A DNA stretch of 64,000 bases from Sulfurisphaera javensis (GCF_041154675.1 NZ_AP031322.1:124001-188000), one strand, 5' to 3'; counted from the first letter of the stretch, positions 40,180 to 49,992 are shown. Notes: generated by a model not told the origin, from the letters alone. Numbers and translations are program-made.

Positions 40180-41340
40180 TTATTGGTTGATTACAGATAT
40201 TTTATTATATTCTCTTAGCATGATGAAAAAGAGTATTAGGCTTACAATTGCAAGTAAAGTAAAAGATTCTCTCAATCCAATTTCTTCTATAGAATACCCC
40301 ATAATTATTGGTATGACTCCACCTAATCCTATAAGAATTCCGGAAAAATAACTATTAGCTATACTTCTTTCTCTTTCATCCTTAAAATTTCTAGATAGTA
40401 AAATCAGTGATGAAGGATAAGTTAATCCATGTGGTATTCCTAAAATTAACAGAGAGAGAATGTACATATAAAGGTTGTAAGATATAGATGCTAAAAACAA
40501 ACCTACTATTGTACTTCCTACGTTAAGTAAAATGATTCTTAATATGTTTTTTGCGGGTCTAACAGTAAATAGTCCTCTACTTATAAAAGAAGTTAAGAAA
40601 TATAAGGTGAATAACAAGGTAGATAAAGAGTAGTTAGCGTGAAATAAAGTTATAGCATAAATTGCTCCAAAAGTTTCAATCATTCCAAATGGAATATCAT
40701 ACATCAAGTTGTTAAATAAGGAAGCTAAGAAAGCTGGAGATTTTAAGATTGTGAGGTTACTATTCTTCTCTTTAACTCTGTCATCTTCAAATTTTATTTT
40801 AAAAGAAATAATTGGAACTAAAAAGCTAAATGCTGAAAAGAATATGAAGGCTTGAGTTAAAGAATATTTGGATAAAATAAGTGATTCTAAACCCGGGCTA
40901 ACAATTAAGGAAAGGCTTAAAGATGCAGTATATAAAGAGATCATTCTTTCCCTACTTCTTTGATCTCCAATAGAACCAGCAAATGTGATTATGTTTGGAA
41001 ATATTATTCCCATAGAAAATCCTGCTATAGCTGTAAATATCCAAATTAGAAAAGGGTTAACGAAGTAGAATAATAGAAAAGTTATGGCGTAAAGGATTGA
41101 CGAAGTCTTCATGAGCTTACTTCTAAGAGAAGCAGAAAGCTTAGAGTTTATGAAAAAACTAGATATGAATGAGAATATTGACGCGATAGAGGAAACTAAA
41201 CCTACAGAAAAGGCAGAAAAGTGGAAATAGTATTTAGCTATTAATGGTACTGTGGTAATTAGCATATTGTTTGAAGCCCTTATTGAGAAAGTGATTGTGA
41301 ATATGATAATAGCCAATATTGTAAGTTCTCTAATCTTCAT
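40180..41340 (-). CDS. MFS transporter
   Basis: A 386-residue protein with 12 predicted membrane segments. The N-terminal FSIRASNNMLITTVPLIAKY is nearly the same as in the 385-residue MFS protein at 61.3 kb, so the two are paralogues. The central loop (KIKFEDDRVKEKNSN) separates two six-helix halves, and HGLTYPSSLILLSRNFKDE matches the paralogue. The substrate is unknown. The gene is intact. Confidence 0.85.
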   Translation of the reverse strand: MKIRELTILAIIIFTITFSIRASNNMLITTVPLIAKYYFHFSAFSVGLVSSIASIFSFISSFFINSKLSASLRSKLMKTSSILYAITFLLFYFVNPFLIWIFTAIAGFSMGIIFPNIITFAGSIGDQRSRERMISLYTASLSLSLIVSPGLESLILSKYSLTQAFIFFSAFSFLVPIISFKIKFEDDRVKEKNSNLTILKSPAFLASLFNNLMYDIPFGMIETFGAIYAITLFHANYSLSTLLFTLYFLTSFISRGLFTVRPAKNILRIILLNVGSTIVGLFLASISYNLYMYILSLLILGIPHGLTYPSSLILLSRNFKDERERSIANSYFSGILIGLGGVIPIIMGYSIEEIGLRESFTLLAIVSLILFFIMLREYNKISVINQ

Positions 41341-41791
41341 ACGATAATAGAAGACTATATTTTATTTAAATTTCCCTATTTTGTCCTTTTTTATGACTGA
41401 TAGAACGGAATTTGTTTACATCCTATCTATGATAGCTACAAGATAAGTTTTCAATAGAAAGAGTTCATTTATGACTATCTGTTTGGAATAAGATTTTAGT
41501 TATTTGTACTTGGGTAAAATAGAGTTGTTAGAATAAGTAGTTAGGCTATTGATAACCTAATTTTAATTAAGGAAATTACACTCTTGACTAAAGTAAATAC
41601 TAATGCTTAACATCATCTCACCACATTCCCTAATTATGACTGAAAAAGAAGTGCTAATTCTCAGCTTTTAAGTTACCATAACTACAAAGGAAATTTAGGT
41701 TGAAAAATTAAATTGGGATAAATCTCTTTAGCAAACTTACTTAACGGATCACGAAAATCTTATTTAGATAAAATGAGAATAGTTTATTAGG
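41341..41791. other. intergenic region without a gene
   Basis: About 450 AT-rich bases between the MFS gene start and guide RNA E. No coding frame or repeat was recognised. Confidence 0.45.
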
Positions 41792-41872
41792 GATGAAGGG
41801 GTCGGGAGTCTCAGATCTCAAGCCCATTCATCATTATCAGTATAGTCCGGTATTATAACCGACCCCTTCATC
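41792..41872 (-). ncRNA. solitary box C/D-like guide RNA E
   Basis: On the minus strand a 14-bp perfect stem (GATGAAGGGGTCGG/CCGACCCCTTCATC, at 41872-41859 and 41805-41792) shares GATGAAGGGG with the stem of guide RNA B. The D' box CTGA (41840-41837), C' box ATGATGA (41834-41828), 13-nt guide ATGGGCTTGAGAT and D box CTGA (41814-41811) are perfect. The C box is degenerate (near GTTATAA). It is either a diverged or half-functional guide, or it uses the C'/D pair only. Targets not assigned. Confidence 0.65.
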
Positions 41873-41879
41873 ACCTGTT

Positions 41880-42204
41880 TTCTGTTTTGTTTTAAGTTCA
41901 AAAATCTTTTGTTTATATTGTTATTATCTTTAATAACGTAATAGTAATATTATTGCGTTATCATGTTGAATTATACCACTTCAACCTTATTTATCTAAAA
42001 TTATGGAGAATGAGGATATCTGAAGCATACAAATTAACGCAACTTTTGCTTTAACATTACCGTCAGTTAATCTCCTTTGAACACTTTCAACTATAATGTT
42101 CAATTAGCATTAAGCAAACAATTATCCACGCATGTTAATAACATATTTTTAGTTCTACCATCTCTTTATATCTCTGCTGTCTGTCATACCTAAGTTCATC
42201 CTTC
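41880..42204. other. intergenic region upstream of guide RNA E
   Basis: Apart from the promoter-like block at 41893-41965 it holds no recognisable gene; 41980-42204 is plain AT-rich DNA. Confidence 0.4.
41893..41965 (-). promoter_or_regulatory. promoter-like block of guide RNA E
   Basis: The minus strand carries ATAATATTACTATTACG, then TTATTAAAGATAATAAC, then AAACAAAAGATTT, closely matching the block upstream of guide RNA B. The TATA position reads ATTTTTGAAC, weaker than the ATTTAAATAC of B. Confidence 0.6.
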
Positions 42205-43215
42205 TCAACCTCTGAGGTCAATTTTTAACGTGTTAAGCACATCGTCAACTTCCTCTCCTTTATAAACATCTACTACTACCCCTTCTTTATCCTTTCTAAA
42301 TCTCCATACTTGCAGATCTTGTGTAAAAGAGGTTAGATATTCTATGAATTCTAATGAGTAAGTAATGAGGAACCATTGTGAGTTTGATTTTTGAATAACG
42401 TCAATAAGTTTAAACATTAGTTGAGGATGCAAATAATTCTCTACATTATCATAAATTACAATGTCGTGAACGGTTGCCAGAATTAAAAATACTAACGATG
42501 AAATTCCACTTCCCAATGATTGAATACTCCTTATATCGCCTTTTTTATCTGTTAAGATAATGGAATTTCTTCCTAGATCGTCTTGGTAAAATCCTAAAAA
42601 CTTGTAGTCCAGTTCTTCCTCAAGTAATTTAATTACAGATGTTGTATTAAAGTTGGAAACAGTAAGAAAACTATTAATAAATTGTGGAGTTATAGGATTT
42701 GGCAAGGAAAATGCGATAAAATCTCTATAAGTCTTTAGATTGCCCACTCTAAACACAGCTTTTCCGGCTACATCAAACAGTATTAGCGATTTATACCCAG
42801 AACTTTCTTCCTTTACTATTACACCTGGAGTTTTCGTTGAAGAAAACTGTATAGTAGGTAAATTAAAGTTTCTTATATCATCTTCGCTTGCATTACTAAC
42901 TTTTAAGTCATCAACTGATAAATCCAGTTTATCTTTAGCAAGAAAATAAAACCATCCTTCATCCATTCTTAAAGTTGACATAAGGCTAAAGAGGAAATTT
43001 GGTTGAAACTTGCTAACTCCAAGAAGGGCTATTGATAATGCCTCTAAGAATGAAGTTTTATAACTACCGTTGGGACCAACAATAATATTTATTTTAGATG
43101 GATGTAAAGTTAACGATTTTTTATCCTCATCAAAGAAGGGAGTATTTCTAATCTTGTTAATTTTAATCTCTCTAATAACACTCTGATTGTAATCTTGCTT
43201 CTTAATGCTTTCCAT
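42205..43215 (-). CDS. AAA/ABC-type ATPase with altered Walker motifs
   Basis: I prefer the ATG at 43215 (MESIKKQDYNQSVIREIKIN), giving 336 residues. The layout is that of RecF/SMC-like AAA_21 proteins: P-loop GPNGSYKTS near residue 47, signature-like SLGSGISSLVFL, Walker B-like IVIYDNVENYLHPQ, and a late TYSLEF switch. Two key positions differ: the second conserved Gly of the P-loop is Tyr, and the catalytic Glu after the Walker B Asp is Asn. ATP hydrolysis may therefore be weak or absent (inference). Neighbours look like accessory or defence genes. Confidence 0.75.
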   Translation of the reverse strand: MESIKKQDYNQSVIREIKINKIRNTPFFDEDKKSLTLHPSKINIIVGPNGSYKTSFLEALSIALLGVSKFQPNFLFSLMSTLRMDEGWFYFLAKDKLDLSVDDLKVSNASEDDIRNFNLPTIQFSSTKTPGVIVKEESSGYKSLILFDVAGKAVFRVGNLKTYRDFIAFSLPNPITPQFINSFLTVSNFNTTSVIKLLEEELDYKFLGFYQDDLGRNSIILTDKKGDIRSIQSLGSGISSLVFLILATVHDIVIYDNVENYLHPQLMFKLIDVIQKSNSQWFLITYSLEFIEYLTSFTQDLQVWRFRKDKEGVVVDVYKGEEVDDVLNTLKIDLRG

Positions 43216-43411
43216 AAAATAAATATGGATACACATCTTTTTAACTTCTCAAACAGACTGACCTAAGAAAAATTTGAAAGAACATAAGAAAACCTTAGAA
43301 GTGGTATGAGAAATGTTGAAGAAAATATTTCGATGTGTATAGGATACTAAAATAAATACTATGGAGGTAAATTTTCCATTGACTAGCTGTAGGTAAAGAA
43401 GGGAAAATGTC

Positions 43412-43846
43412 ATGACTTCATTTATCGTAAGTACTAATGAAGAAGTGTGTAATAGTGTAACTTATTCTGTAACTACTATATCGTGTGATGTTATAATGTC
43501 TGTATCAGTAAAGGATATTTATAATTCATACACTATTGAAAAAGCTGAGAGCGAGTTAAAATACTATCTTCAAGAAGATGAAATAAAATACTTAGAAAGG
43601 GTAATAGATATAAGAAAATTAATTTCTTTAATAAGATTGTTAGAGAGTCTTGGCTTACACGTTGAAGACGTTGAAATAGTTGCCGAAGAGCAAGAGATTG
43701 TTTTCATAGAAATTATGATAGACATAAAATGTGATATGAAATCTTGGACTACGTTTACTAAAAACATTAAGAAGTATTTAAAAGAAAGTGGTTTCTCAGA
43801 CATAACCAAGATAGTAGCAATTTTATGCCATTTCGACAAATCTTGA
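43412..43846 (+). CDS. hypothetical protein
   Basis: Up to 144 residues; the ATG at 43496 (MSVSVKDIYNSYTIEKAESE) would give 116 residues with a more typical composition. It is acidic and alternates helices and strands (DIRKLISLIRLLESLGLHVE, then DVEIVAEEQEIVFIEIMIDI). The family is not recognised. It is divergent from the altered ATPase gene and is followed by two more plus-strand accessory genes. Confidence 0.5.
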   Translation: MTSFIVSTNEEVCNSVTYSVTTISCDVIMSVSVKDIYNSYTIEKAESELKYYLQEDEIKYLERVIDIRKLISLIRLLESLGLHVEDVEIVAEEQEIVFIEIMIDIKCDMKSWTTFTKNIKKYLKESGFSDITKIVAILCHFDKS

Positions 43847-44129
43847 TAAGAAGAAATAAACAAGATAAGGCCTTTAAGAGAAAAACTTAAACACTGTTTA
43901 TTTACGTTTGTGAGCCAAATACATTAAATGCATGAATTATCACGTTCAACGAGATAATTTTAACAATGAAATATTTAACTGAACTATTTATTAATAGGAA
44001 GTAATTTTAAACTCAGTAGTCTCACTTCTAATTAATTTTCAAGATAATATCACATAATAAAGAAATTCGTTTTACTAAACATGTTCATTATGTCAAAAAG
44101 AATTTTAATACTATAAATAAGTTTACTTT

Positions 44130-44570
44130 ATGGACTTTACTTTTTGGGCCACCGAATATGAAAAATATAAGAACGCCTTCGATAATATAGTGTACGCTTT
44201 TAAACGTTTTCAAAATACGTTGCAGGAACAAGGATTTAATTATATTCAGCTTGAAGTGTTTCCATTTGACGAGAAAGTAGTTTCAATAACCTTTGGAGAA
44301 TACAAGGAAAAGTACGAGGATTATTATGCAATAAATTTTGAGGATATAACACCATCTTTAGAAACGATAAAGTTTTTCATAAGGATAGTTAGCTGGAAAG
44401 ATGTAGGTAACGAAAGAATTCTTACGCTTAATTATATTTGTGATAAAATAAATAGAAGCATCTCATCTGCAGAGTCTCCGTACTATTACAACTTGCTAGT
44501 TAAATGCTACGATAAGCTAACAGATCTACTAAAGGAAAAAGGAATATCATACTTACCTACCATAGTATGA
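44130..44570 (+). CDS. hypothetical protein, possible partner of the toxin-like gene
   Basis: The 146-residue acidic protein starts MDFTFWATEYEKYKNAFDNI; it has a helix followed by strands (FNYIQLEVFPFDEKVVSITF) and a helical end. It ends 21 bases before the ADP-ribosyltransferase-like frame, so the two probably form one transcript. Small acidic proteins placed like this are often immunity or antitoxin partners, but here that is inference from position only. Confidence 0.6.
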   Translation: MDFTFWATEYEKYKNAFDNIVYAFKRFQNTLQEQGFNYIQLEVFPFDEKVVSITFGEYKEKYEDYYAINFEDITPSLETIKFFIRIVSWKDVGNERILTLNYICDKINRSISSAESPYYYNLLVKCYDKLTDLLKEKGISYLPTIV

Positions 44571-44591
44571 TGCTCTTTTTAGGGATATTTC

Positions 44592-44967
44592 ATGAGCATA
44601 AAAGTAGTTGAGTTAGATTCTAATTACCTTTATAGATATATTGGTGATGATGAGCTTGAATTTATACGAAGAAACGGAGTGATATATTCAAAAAATCCTA
44701 TGGGTACTTATTTTACAACTTTATTTACGAACGATTCGCAAAAAGCCATGATGTATTTATCTTTATCTTCGCCACCTAGATATAGGATTTCCTATTAATG
44801 ATACTTTGATAGCACAAAACATTATATATGTAGGAAGAGTAGCACCAAAATACGGACAACCAGGAGGTGCTAAAGAATATATAATTAAAGGACCAATTCC
44901 TATAGCTTGTACAAAATATGTTTATGCATACGACTTTTCAAATGATATTTTGATAAAATTATTTTAG
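44592..44967 (+). pseudogene. ADP-ribosyltransferase toxin-like protein (TreTu/Tox-ART type), one frameshift
   Basis: The first frame (44592-44798) reads LYRYIGDDELEFIRRNGVIY, GTYFTTLFTNDSQKAMMYLS and SSPPRYRI. An indel near 44787 (one base short around TATAGG) shifts to GFPINDTLIAQNIIYVGRVA, then PKYGQPGGAKEYIIKGPIPI and a stop at 44967. The rejoined protein of about 125 residues has the layout of bacterial polymorphic-toxin ART domains: Y-R near the start, a TYFTT strand, PPRYR, and VAPxxGQPGGxxEY, in which the Glu would be catalytic. In archaea this would be unusual. Family assignment is from motif memory. Confidence 0.6.
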
Positions 44968-45278
44968 AAGTATTCTTCTTTTGAAACAAACGTATAGCAT
45001 GAAATAAGAGCTTTTTATACATATAAAACTTAACAAGCGCCACTAGAATGAAAGACTAGCACATTTACATCTAAGTTTGATTTCTCATGTAATACGTCAA
45101 AATAAGACGAGAAGAATAATTTTTTGCTTATTATTTAAAATACTTAAGTTCACTCATATTTTTCATCTATTTTAAAAATATTGTAATGAAAATTAAGGAA
45201 AAGTGGTAAAGTTTGACTACCAGTTTTAACATAAAAGTGGTCAGATAAGAATAATAGTTTTCCAGTTACTTTACTATT
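44968..45278. other. intergenic region without a gene
   Basis: About 310 AT-rich bases. Only a possible promoter for the ATPase at 45279; no RNA or repeat recognised. Confidence 0.4.
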
Positions 45279-46535
45279 GTGAGAGTTGAGGATTTTAAAT
45301 CAGTTATTGCAGAATTTCTTAACAACGATCTACCTCCAACTGTAGGCAGAGAAATTAGCTTACCAACTGATGTAAATTATATTGTTACTTTAACTGGAGG
45401 AAGAAGAGCCGGTAAAACTTACCTTTTATTTCACACTATAAGAAAATTGTTAGAAGAAAAGAAGGCAAGCAAGGACGAAATAATTTACGTAGATTTTGAA
45501 CATCCTTGACTGAAAAATGTGACTGTGCAAGAATTAGATAATATGCTTGTAGCATTTTACGAATTAACTGGTAAAAAACCAAAATATATTTTCCTTGATG
45601 AAATTCAAAACGTTAAAGATTATGGTAGTTGGTTTAGGAAAAGGATAGATGCAAAAGTTTATTTAACTGGCTCAACCTCATCTTTGACTCCTAAAAGAAT
45701 AGCTGAGGAATTAAGAGGAAGAAGTATAAATTTTGAAGTTTTCCCTCTCTCGTTCAAAGAATTCCTTTCTTTTCTTAACGTGAAGGTTAATCCTAAGCTT
45801 GCTTTATATACTGAAGAAAAAGGTAAGATTCTTTCCCTACTGAGAGAGTACTTACAGTACGGTAGTTATCCAGCTGTAGTTTTAGAGAAAGACACAAATT
45901 TGAAGAAGATGTTACTTCGTTCTTATTTTGATTCAGTAGTAGTAAGGGATCTTGGAGAGAAATATGGGGAGAATTTCGCAACTTATATTGTTTCTAATTA
46001 TGCTTCGCCCATGACGTATAATAGGGTTTACAAATACTTAAAGAGTCTGGGTTATTCCATTAGTAAAGAAAAAGTAATTGAAATGTTTAAAAGAGGTGAA
46101 GAAACGTATTTTCTTTTTCAAGTTGAAATATACGATAAAAGTGAGACAAAAAGGAAGGTTAATCCAAAAAAGGTTTACATTATAGATACTGGATATAGAA
46201 TAGCCTTAGGTTATGAGTTTTCTATTTCAAAAGCTATGGAGAATGCTGTATTTTTACAATTAAGGAGAGAAGGAAAAGATGTTTATTATTGGAAAGAAAG
46301 GGGAGAACAGAGTGGTGCAGAAGTTGATTTTGTAGTTAGTAAAGATTTTGAAGCTAAAGAGATAATTCAAGTAACCTATTCTGAAGATAGAGTAGATGAG
46401 AGGAAAATAAAAGCTATAAGAAAAGCTGAGAAAGAACTTAAGCCAGAAAAAGTCACTTTAATAACATGGAATTATTACGGAAAAATTAATGGTTATGATG
46501 CTGTACCCCTTTGGTATTGGTTATTAAGTATGTGA
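45279..46535 (+). pseudogene. AAA ATPase (DUF4143 type) interrupted by one in-frame TGA
   Basis: Starting at GTG, the first 76 codons include GGRRAGKTY (Walker A, about 40-48) and EIIYVDFEHP, then a TGA at 45507-45509. The same frame continues without any shift as LKNVTVQELDNMLVAFYELT, YIFLDEIQNVKDYGSWF (Walker B), VYLTGSTSSLTPKRIAEELR, VFPLSFKEFLSF, and a C-terminal nuclease-like part with SGAEVDFVVSKDFEAKEIIQ. The full protein would have about 418 residues. A single nonsense change (CGA to TGA fits) or read-through would explain it. It is a relative of the ATPase at 4.4 kb. Confidence 0.8.
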
Positions 46536-46821
46536 TTAAAAATCTCGTTCTTGTGTGACAATGGTTTTAGAACTTTTACAATCTAAGGATAATTAAAACT
46601 TACTAATGTTTAAAATATATTTACAAATTAGGAAATTATAATTTCTCACGAAAGAAGAGAAGTTATTAACTTGATCCCTAAAGTATAGATACTCTGAAAT
46701 TCTTAATAGATAGAGTATAAAGAGTTTCTTATGATAGAGTTAATTGGACTATCCGTAAGATTCTGTTAATCTTTACTTACAATTGAAAATTTAATTAAGA
46801 AGAATAATTATGTTTTGTAGT

Positions 46822-47526
46822 TTAATGTGAATGATTTTTTATTTCTTGGCTTTGGTCTCTTTTTAGGATCACTTTAATTTTGTTCTTTAGGGAATTAATA
46901 TCTCCTTTACTTTCTACTAAAGATCCGTTTTCAAACGTTATTTCAACTAATTGATTTTCATCACTGAGCAATGCTATAACTTTAGAATTTACGCTTTCTA
47001 CCATAGCCTTTGTCAGAATGTCTTCTATCTCATTTTTATAAATTTCTTTAGCTAATATAGTTTGCATATTTATTACATTTATATTAATTTTTGGTATTTC
47101 TGCAGTATAATTTGTTTCTCCTCTTATTCTTTGTAAATCTTTTTCAAACATCTCTTTTCCTTTCTTATAATATTCTTCTGTTTGCTTCTTTACTATACTT
47201 TCAAACGGTCCTTCATAATAAAATAAAATTCTTAAAGTTGTTTGACCCACTTTTGGGGATAAGATTATGTATCTTAAGTAGGATTTGATTTTTATTAATC
47301 CTTCACTTTTTTCTATTGTATAAGTGATTTCATCTACTCCAATAATTCTTTTTACAGTAAGCTTTATAGTAAATAACCATTTAACTTCTAACTCCCATGT
47401 ATTTTCGTTTATCTGTTTAAGGTCTTTAAAAGCAGGTACGTATTTCAGTAAATTCTGTGGATCTAAAATGTATTTTAAAATGAGCTCTTTAGGAGCATTA
47501 GTGGTAAAATCGTATTGTAATTCCAT
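46822..47526 (-). CDS. SRPBCC/START-like protein
   Basis: The 234-residue protein begins MELQYDFTTNAPKELILKYI and LDPQNLLKYVPAFKDL, the opening strand, helix and loop of the SRPBCC (polyketide cyclase/CoxG-like) fold. Strands continue to about residue 140 and a helix (KKQTEEYYKKGKEMFEKDL) closes the cavity. The last 90 residues form a separate alpha/beta part. Such proteins bind hydrophobic ligands; the ligand is unknown. The gene is divergent from the antiporter. Confidence 0.7.
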   Translation of the reverse strand: MELQYDFTTNAPKELILKYILDPQNLLKYVPAFKDLKQINENTWELEVKWLFTIKLTVKRIIGVDEITYTIEKSEGLIKIKSYLRYIILSPKVGQTTLRILFYYEGPFESIVKKQTEEYYKKGKEMFEKDLQRIRGETNYTAEIPKININVINMQTILAKEIYKNEIEDILTKAMVESVNSKVIALLSDENQLVEITFENGSLVESKGDINSLKNKIKVILKRDQSQEIKNHSH

Positions 47527-47739
47527 AATAGAATATTTTATATGTAGTAAATAAAGAGTATTATAATTACTAATTATACTTTAAATTAAACCTTGTTAAT
47601 TAAAAATAATTAACTAAGGATATCATTTATATTATATTAAAAGTAGCTTTTATTAGAACAAAACATTTTCCTTTATCTATACATCATTCATTTTATCCTT
47701 ATAGTTAACGTTTTAATTCTTCCGTTAATATAAGTTGCC

Positions 47740-49242
47740 ATGAGTCTACTTGTTGTTAGTTTACTCTATTTAGGAATTATGTTAATTCTTGCTAAATTAG
47801 CTGAAGAGCTATTTGGAAGGTTAAATTTAGTTAGATTCGTTGGCCCAATCCTAGTTGGTATAATATTAGGTAATGGTGTGTTAAATATTGTTAAAATAAA
47901 TGTGATTATCTCATTTATCACTTCTTTAGGTATAGTATTTCTTCTATTTATTGCCGGTGCGGAAGAATTAGGGGAGAATTTGAGAGTCGAAGCTAATGAT
48001 TACTTTTCATCTATCATTGAGTTAGCCATACCTTTTACTTTAATAAGTCTTGTGTTGCTTTATCTTAATGAATTTACACCATTATTAGTTATCCCCTTAG
48101 CAATGACAAGTGCAGGGCCTTTAACTAGATTATTAATAGATTTGGGTTTATCCAAAGAAAAATTAGGTTTATCTCTTTTTTATCAATCTGTTTTGAATGA
48201 AATTATAGCTGTTATTCTCTTTGCAATATTTTCTAAGTTTCAGTTAATTAATATAATTAGTATCATACTTATTGTAATATTTATATTCTTAGGAGGAAGT
48301 AAAATTGCTAAAATTCTTGAATTAATTGAAGGTTATATAAAAGTTAGGGAAATTGAGTTTGCTACTATAATATCAGTAATTTTCATAGTAGGTTATATTG
48401 CTGAGTCATTTAGTTTCAATTCAGCTATTACAGCTTTATTCTTAGGATTTCTTTTAAGGGATTATTTAAGAGATAGACCTCATTTGTTAGAAAGATTAAG
48501 AGGTTTTACATATGGTTTCTTTGAACCTTTATTTTTCGTTAGTATTGGCTTATATTTTGTAAGAATATCTTTGCAATTACTTTTCATATCTCTATTTCTT
48601 TTTTCCATAGTAGTTGCTTCAAAATTTGCTTCTGGCGTAATTGCTTCTTATATTCAAAGGAATGATCCTTTAATCAATGGTTTAGGTACTTCTGTTAAAG
48701 GGGGAGTTGATGTTTCCTTATTAATTTCAGCATTGACTTTGAATTTGATAAATTCTTATCAATACTCTTTTACCTCTTTAGCTATAACTTTCTCAAGTTT
48801 ATTTTTCCCTCTTTTATTTAGGTTAAAGTATGGTAAACCAAAGGTTCAAGAAGTAAAGGTAAATCTTCAGCAACCTGTGATTAATATTATAAAAAATCAA
48901 ACTGTAGCCTACTGTACTCAAACTTTAAGGCAAGTCATTAACGTAATTAATGAGAAGGGATATAGGGCTATTGTTGTAGTCGATGATAACTATAGGCCAT
49001 TTGGATATATTTCTATAACTCAATTACTTGAGATAGATCCTTCTTATTATGAGATTTTAAAAGTGTGTGACATTCCTAAAAATGAAATAAAAATATTGGA
49101 TAAGAAGACAAAAGTAATAGATGTACTTAAGTTTTTTAGAGAGACAGAGGAACCTGTAGTTGTAATAGTAGATGAAAAGGAGAAATTGATGACTGTTGTT
49201 TATGAAAGAGAACTGCTAAGACACCTTACTTTTATGTCTTAA
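47740..49242 (+). CDS. cation/proton antiporter (CPA2/KefB-like) with C-terminal CBS domains
   Basis: A 500-residue protein. Residues about 5-370 form roughly 12 membrane segments with GPILVGIILGNGVLNI, FLLFIAGAEELGENL and GGVDVSLLISAL, typical of the Na+/H+ exchanger family of CPA2. Residues about 385-500 contain two CBS-like motifs (LRQVINVINEKGYRAIVVVD and VIDVLKFFRETEEPVVVIVD) that probably sense a nucleotide. Likely role: pH or ion homeostasis, important for an acidophile. Its 3' end overlaps the convergent membrane gene by 27 bases. Confidence 0.85.
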   Translation: MSLLVVSLLYLGIMLILAKLAEELFGRLNLVRFVGPILVGIILGNGVLNIVKINVIISFITSLGIVFLLFIAGAEELGENLRVEANDYFSSIIELAIPFTLISLVLLYLNEFTPLLVIPLAMTSAGPLTRLLIDLGLSKEKLGLSLFYQSVLNEIIAVILFAIFSKFQLINIISIILIVIFIFLGGSKIAKILELIEGYIKVREIEFATIISVIFIVGYIAESFSFNSAITALFLGFLLRDYLRDRPHLLERLRGFTYGFFEPLFFVSIGLYFVRISLQLLFISLFLFSIVVASKFASGVIASYIQRNDPLINGLGTSVKGGVDVSLLISALTLNLINSYQYSFTSLAITFSSLFFPLLFRLKYGKPKVQEVKVNLQQPVINIIKNQTVAYCTQTLRQVINVINEKGYRAIVVVDDNYRPFGYISITQLLEIDPSYYEILKVCDIPKNEIKILDKKTKVIDVLKFFRETEEPVVVIVDEKEKLMTVVYERELLRHLTFMS

Positions 49243-49992
49243 TAAGTAAAAATAATACAGAACCATATCTATTACTATTACAATATCAAAAATTATGGGC
49301 AATAATAGAGTGGTTAAAATACTTATAGCTGTTATTAGATAAACGTACCTCCATACATTCTTAGAATTAATTATTCCTAAAAGGGAAAGAACAAAACTTA
49401 TTACTATACTTGAATAGATCCATTGTGAAAAGTTAAATACTGTTGGAGGAAAAGTTGTTATTCCTATTAGTGGGAAAAGTTCCTTTTTTGCATTTCTTTT
49501 TAAATAATCTACAAGATAAAGGGATAGCATTTCAATCATCATAGGGTAAAAGAACCAGTAACTATTAAGAGTGGTTAGTACTGAAGTGTAAAGAGAAGAG
49601 AAGAATTTTATTCCAAAATCAGCCAAACTAAATGTAGCACCCATTAATATCTCGTTTAAAACCGTTAAGACTGATAAAGTTATTATATGAGATGAGGAAA
49701 AACTACTGCTTTTTGCTAACTTTTTACCATTTAGGAAAAGATATACAAGAAGAATTAACATTGATGCATTGTTTATTATGATAGCTTCCGCAAGTGATAT
49801 ATTAGTAGGTGAAAAAAGGTAAATTAATGCTCCTAAGAACATTGTAATCATCATTATTAAAACAAAAAAGGAGAAAAATAATCCTACATAGGTTTTTATT
49901 TTATACGAAACTGAATATAGAGTATAAACTATAACAGCTATCATAACTGTTGCAATTAATGATAGAAGGAAAAACTCATTAATTCTTTTCAC
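49216..49992 (-). CDS. membrane protein, third gene of the ferredoxin/permease operon
   Basis: A 258-residue protein with about seven membrane segments and few charged residues. It overlaps the preceding ferredoxin-domain gene by 14 bases. Segments such as LAEAIIINNASMLILLVYLF and ILMGATFSLADFGIKFF resemble parts of that neighbour ([13 protein letters not shown]), so it may be a shortened homologue of its membrane domain. Function unknown; probably a subunit of a membrane redox complex. Confidence 0.7.
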   Translation of the reverse strand: MKRINEFFLLSLIATVMIAVIVYTLYSVSYKIKTYVGLFFSFFVLIMMITMFLGALIYLFSPTNISLAEAIIINNASMLILLVYLFLNGKKLAKSSSFSSSHIITLSVLTVLNEILMGATFSLADFGIKFFSSLYTSVLTTLNSYWFFYPMMIEMLSLYLVDYLKRNAKKELFPLIGITTFPPTVFNFSQWIYSSIVISFVLSLLGIINSKNVWRYVYLITAISILTTLLLPIIFDIVIVIDMVLYYFYLLRHKSKVS

